Below are positions 60,156-64,000 of a stretch of 64,000 bases of DNA, in pieces. The translations under genes were made by a program, and so were the position numbers. Below the pieces are notes generated by a model. That model saw only the letters and a list, made by a program, of their open reading frames with translations. It ran no database searches and was not told where the DNA came from. Origin of the DNA: an uncultured Roseateles sp. (GTDB taxonomy: Bacteria > Pseudomonadota > Gammaproteobacteria > Burkholderiales > Burkholderiaceae_C); contig NZ_OY729424.1 in NCBI RefSeq assembly GCF_963422335.1, positions 6,486,682 through 6,550,681 on the forward strand, read 5' to 3'. Positions within the stretch are counted from its first letter, which is position 1; each line of letters opens with the position of its first letter.

Positions 60156-61063
60156 CTCCGGATCTCGATCTGATCGTTCTGCAACGGGGCTGGTTGTCGT
60201 CGAACAATGTCGTGATCGGCGACGGCGAAGATAGCGCCGTCGTCGTTGATACAGGCTATTGCACGCACGCCGAGCAGACGCTGAGCCTGGTGCAGACGGC
60301 ACTGGGTGAGCGGCAACTGAACGCGATCCTCAATACGCATCTGCACTCCGACCATTGCGGCGGCAATGCCCGGCTGGTCGAGCATTTCCGGGCGCCATTG
60401 CTGATCCCGCCGGGCCAGTTTGAAGCCGCCAGCGAATGGGATGAGGCCCGTCTGAGCTTTCGCTCCACCGGCCAGCGCTGCGAGCGCTTCCACCCTGACA
60501 AACGCCTGATGCCAGGCAGTACCCTCAAGCTGGGCAACGGGCTGTGGCATGTGCTCGCGGCACCAGGACACGATCCCGACTCGGTGATTCTGTTTGAGTC
60601 GCAGAGCGGCACGCTGATTTCCGCCGACGCTTTGTGGGAGCACGGCTTCGGCATCGTCTTCCCTGAACTGAACGGCGAGTCCGGCTTCGATGAGGTCGAA
60701 GCGACGCTGGACCTGATCGCCAGTCTGCCGGTGGCGCGAGTGATTCCCGGCCATGGCCCCGCCTTTGACGACACGCCCAAGGCCGTGGCCGAGGCGCGCC
60801 GACGCCTGCAAGGCTTTAGGCAAGACCCGCTGCGACACGCACGCTATGCGGCCAAGGCCCTGCTGAAATTCCATCTGATCGAAGTGCGCCAGCAAAGTCT
60901 TGCCGACCTAAACACCTGGCTGGCCAGCACCGAAGTGCATGGCGCGTTGTGGCATCGGTATTTCGCCAATCAGACCATTGAGGCGTGGACGCTTGAGGTT
61001 CTGCAGGACTTGCAGCGCAGCGCAGCCATCTGCATCGCCGACGGCATTGTTTTCGACCGCTAG
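60152..61063 (+). CDS. MBL-fold metallohydrolase
   Basis: The 303-aa protein has the zinc motif THLHSDHCGG (His63, His65, Asp67, His68), later APGHDPDSVILF, LISADALWEHGFG and IPGHGP. This is the glyoxalase II/beta-lactamase-like hydrolase core, with a C-terminal winged-helix-like extension (LKFHLIEVRQQSLADLNTWL). It starts at GTG 60152 overlapping the fadD stop, so both are translated together; that suggests action on a thioester or lactone related to acyl-CoA metabolism, but this is inference. Confidence 0.85.
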   Translation: MTPDLDLIVLQRGWLSSNNVVIGDGEDSAVVVDTGYCTHAEQTLSLVQTALGERQLNAILNTHLHSDHCGGNARLVEHFRAPLLIPPGQFEAASEWDEARLSFRSTGQRCERFHPDKRLMPGSTLKLGNGLWHVLAAPGHDPDSVILFESQSGTLISADALWEHGFGIVFPELNGESGFDEVEATLDLIASLPVARVIPGHGPAFDDTPKAVAEARRRLQGFRQDPLRHARYAAKALLKFHLIEVRQQSLADLNTWLASTEVHGALWHRYFANQTIEAWTLEVLQDLQRSAAICIADGIVFDR

Positions 61064-61109
61064 AGACTCAAGCCCGCGGGGTGCCTCGACAAATCAAATC
61101 GGAAATGGA

Positions 61110-61139
61110 AAAAGCCCAAGCATTGCTGCTTGGGCTTTT
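61110..61139. terminator. Bidirectional intrinsic terminator
   Basis: AAAAGCCCAAGCA (61110-61122), TTGC, TGCTTGGGCTTTT (61127-61139) is a 13-bp perfect stem with A/T ends on both sides. It can stop the MBL transcript on the plus strand and the rRNA operon on the minus strand. Confidence 0.85.
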
Positions 61140-61148
61140 CGATTAATA

Positions 61149-61262
61149 GCCTGACGATGACCTACTTTCACACGGGAACCCGCACTATCATCGGCGCTGA
61201 GTCATTTCACTGTCCTGTTCGGGATGGGAAGGAGTGGGACCAACTCGCTATGGTCATCAGGC
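61149..61262 (-). rRNA. rrf: 5S ribosomal RNA
   Basis: The reverse strand reads GCCTGATGACCATAGCGAG, ...TCCCATCCCGAACAGGA..., ...CGATGATAGTGCGGG and ...AAAGTAGGTCATCGTCAGGC, the beta-proteobacterial 5S sequence with closing stem. It is full length, about 114 nt, downstream of the 23S on the minus strand. Confidence 0.95.
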
Positions 61263-61499
61263 TTAACTGGTTGGCTTACTGATCCGCTTGGCGGATCAAC
61301 AAACCCAATTTGTAGAGTCTTTGGCGATTGTATCTCATAACCATCTGCTTGGGTAGATACCCTGAGATTGCTATGACATACCCTCGGAATCAGCTTATTC
61401 GATTGCGCCCACATTCGGGCATAACTATTTTGAATCACTCAACCGTTACTCTTTGATGTGCGCGGCCATTTTCATGTCCAGCGTGACTTCAAAGTTATA
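61263..61499 (-). other. 23S-5S spacer, no gene seen
   Basis: The 237-base spacer between 23S and 5S holds only short A/T-rich segments and a small hairpin (GATCCGCTTGGCGGATC at 61281-61297). No tRNA and no reading frame of note was found. It is part of the rRNA transcript. Confidence 0.6.

Positions 61500-64000
<2,501 letters not shown>

Noticed and set aside
61263..61499. tRNA gene in the 23S-5S spacer
   Set aside because: No cloverleaf with T-loop GTTCGAATC-type sequence was found.

Overview
The window is high-GC DNA of the kind found in Burkholderiales. Long spurious antisense frames, several PEP-CTERM sorting tails, a fused isobutyryl-CoA mutase and beta-proteobacterial 23S and 5S rRNA sequences all point that way. 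A Roseateles/Mitsuaria/Pelomonas-like genus is my best guess, but that is inference. The DNA looks chromosomal: it is densely packed with many 1-4 bp stop/start overlaps, ends in an rRNA operon, and shows no insertion sequence, prophage or CRISPR array.

Layout. 1-7.2 kb: surface-matrix genes (a partial repeat-rich exported protein and a PEP-CTERM protein) around a hybrid histidine kinase and a LuxR-type response regulator. 7.6-11.4 kb: fused isobutyryl-CoA mutase (icmF) behind an ACGT-rich palindrome, then a SugE/Gdx small exporter whose short leader can fold into two mutually exclusive hairpins. 11.4-19.8 kb: a four-gene minus-strand signalling cluster (diguanylate cyclase, hybrid kinase, FliA-like sigma factor, second hybrid kinase with a Hpt domain). 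19.9-27.0 kb: 3-hydroxyacyl-CoA dehydrogenase, a TonB-dependent receptor, a yybP-ykoY (Mn2+) riboswitch with its UPF0016 manganese exporter, an ArsR / degenerate P450 / ABM mini-cassette, and a YbhE-type lactonase.

27.1-39.8 kb is the most coherent region. It holds two TonB-dependent receptors, a GH19 chitinase, a NagX-like N-acetylhexosamine transmembrane acyltransferase and a UTRA-type GntR regulator, with two paralogous OmpR-family two-component systems, each divergent from an uptake or hydrolase gene. Both response-regulator promoters carry the same TTAA hexamer-N5-hexamer box, the same 11-nt gap to a -10-like element and only 7-8 nt before the ATG. A third box lies before the GntR gene. 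I read this as a chitin/GlcNAc acquisition locus under two sister sensors.

39.9-50.4 kb: LysR regulator, a 58-aa DUF1127-like protein coupled to AMP nucleosidase, a 1006-aa protein with five ~172-aa repeats and a PEP-CTERM-like tail, arylamine N-acetyltransferase, a glycine riboswitch controlling a DadA-like oxidase, and an EF-G-like GTPase. 50.4-52.7 kb: an SRPBCC protein, an unrecognised HTH-like protein and a small terminator-bounded island of short genes behind a striking TTGCGCAA dyad. 52.7-61.1 kb: HDOD protein, TPMT-like methyltransferase, PEP-CTERM protein, Lrp regulator divergent from hppD, lipase-like hydrolase, FFLEE-type protein, FadD acyl-CoA ligase and an MBL hydrolase. 61.1-64.0 kb: the 3' end of an rRNA operon on the minus strand (5S and partial 23S), with a terminator that can serve both directions.
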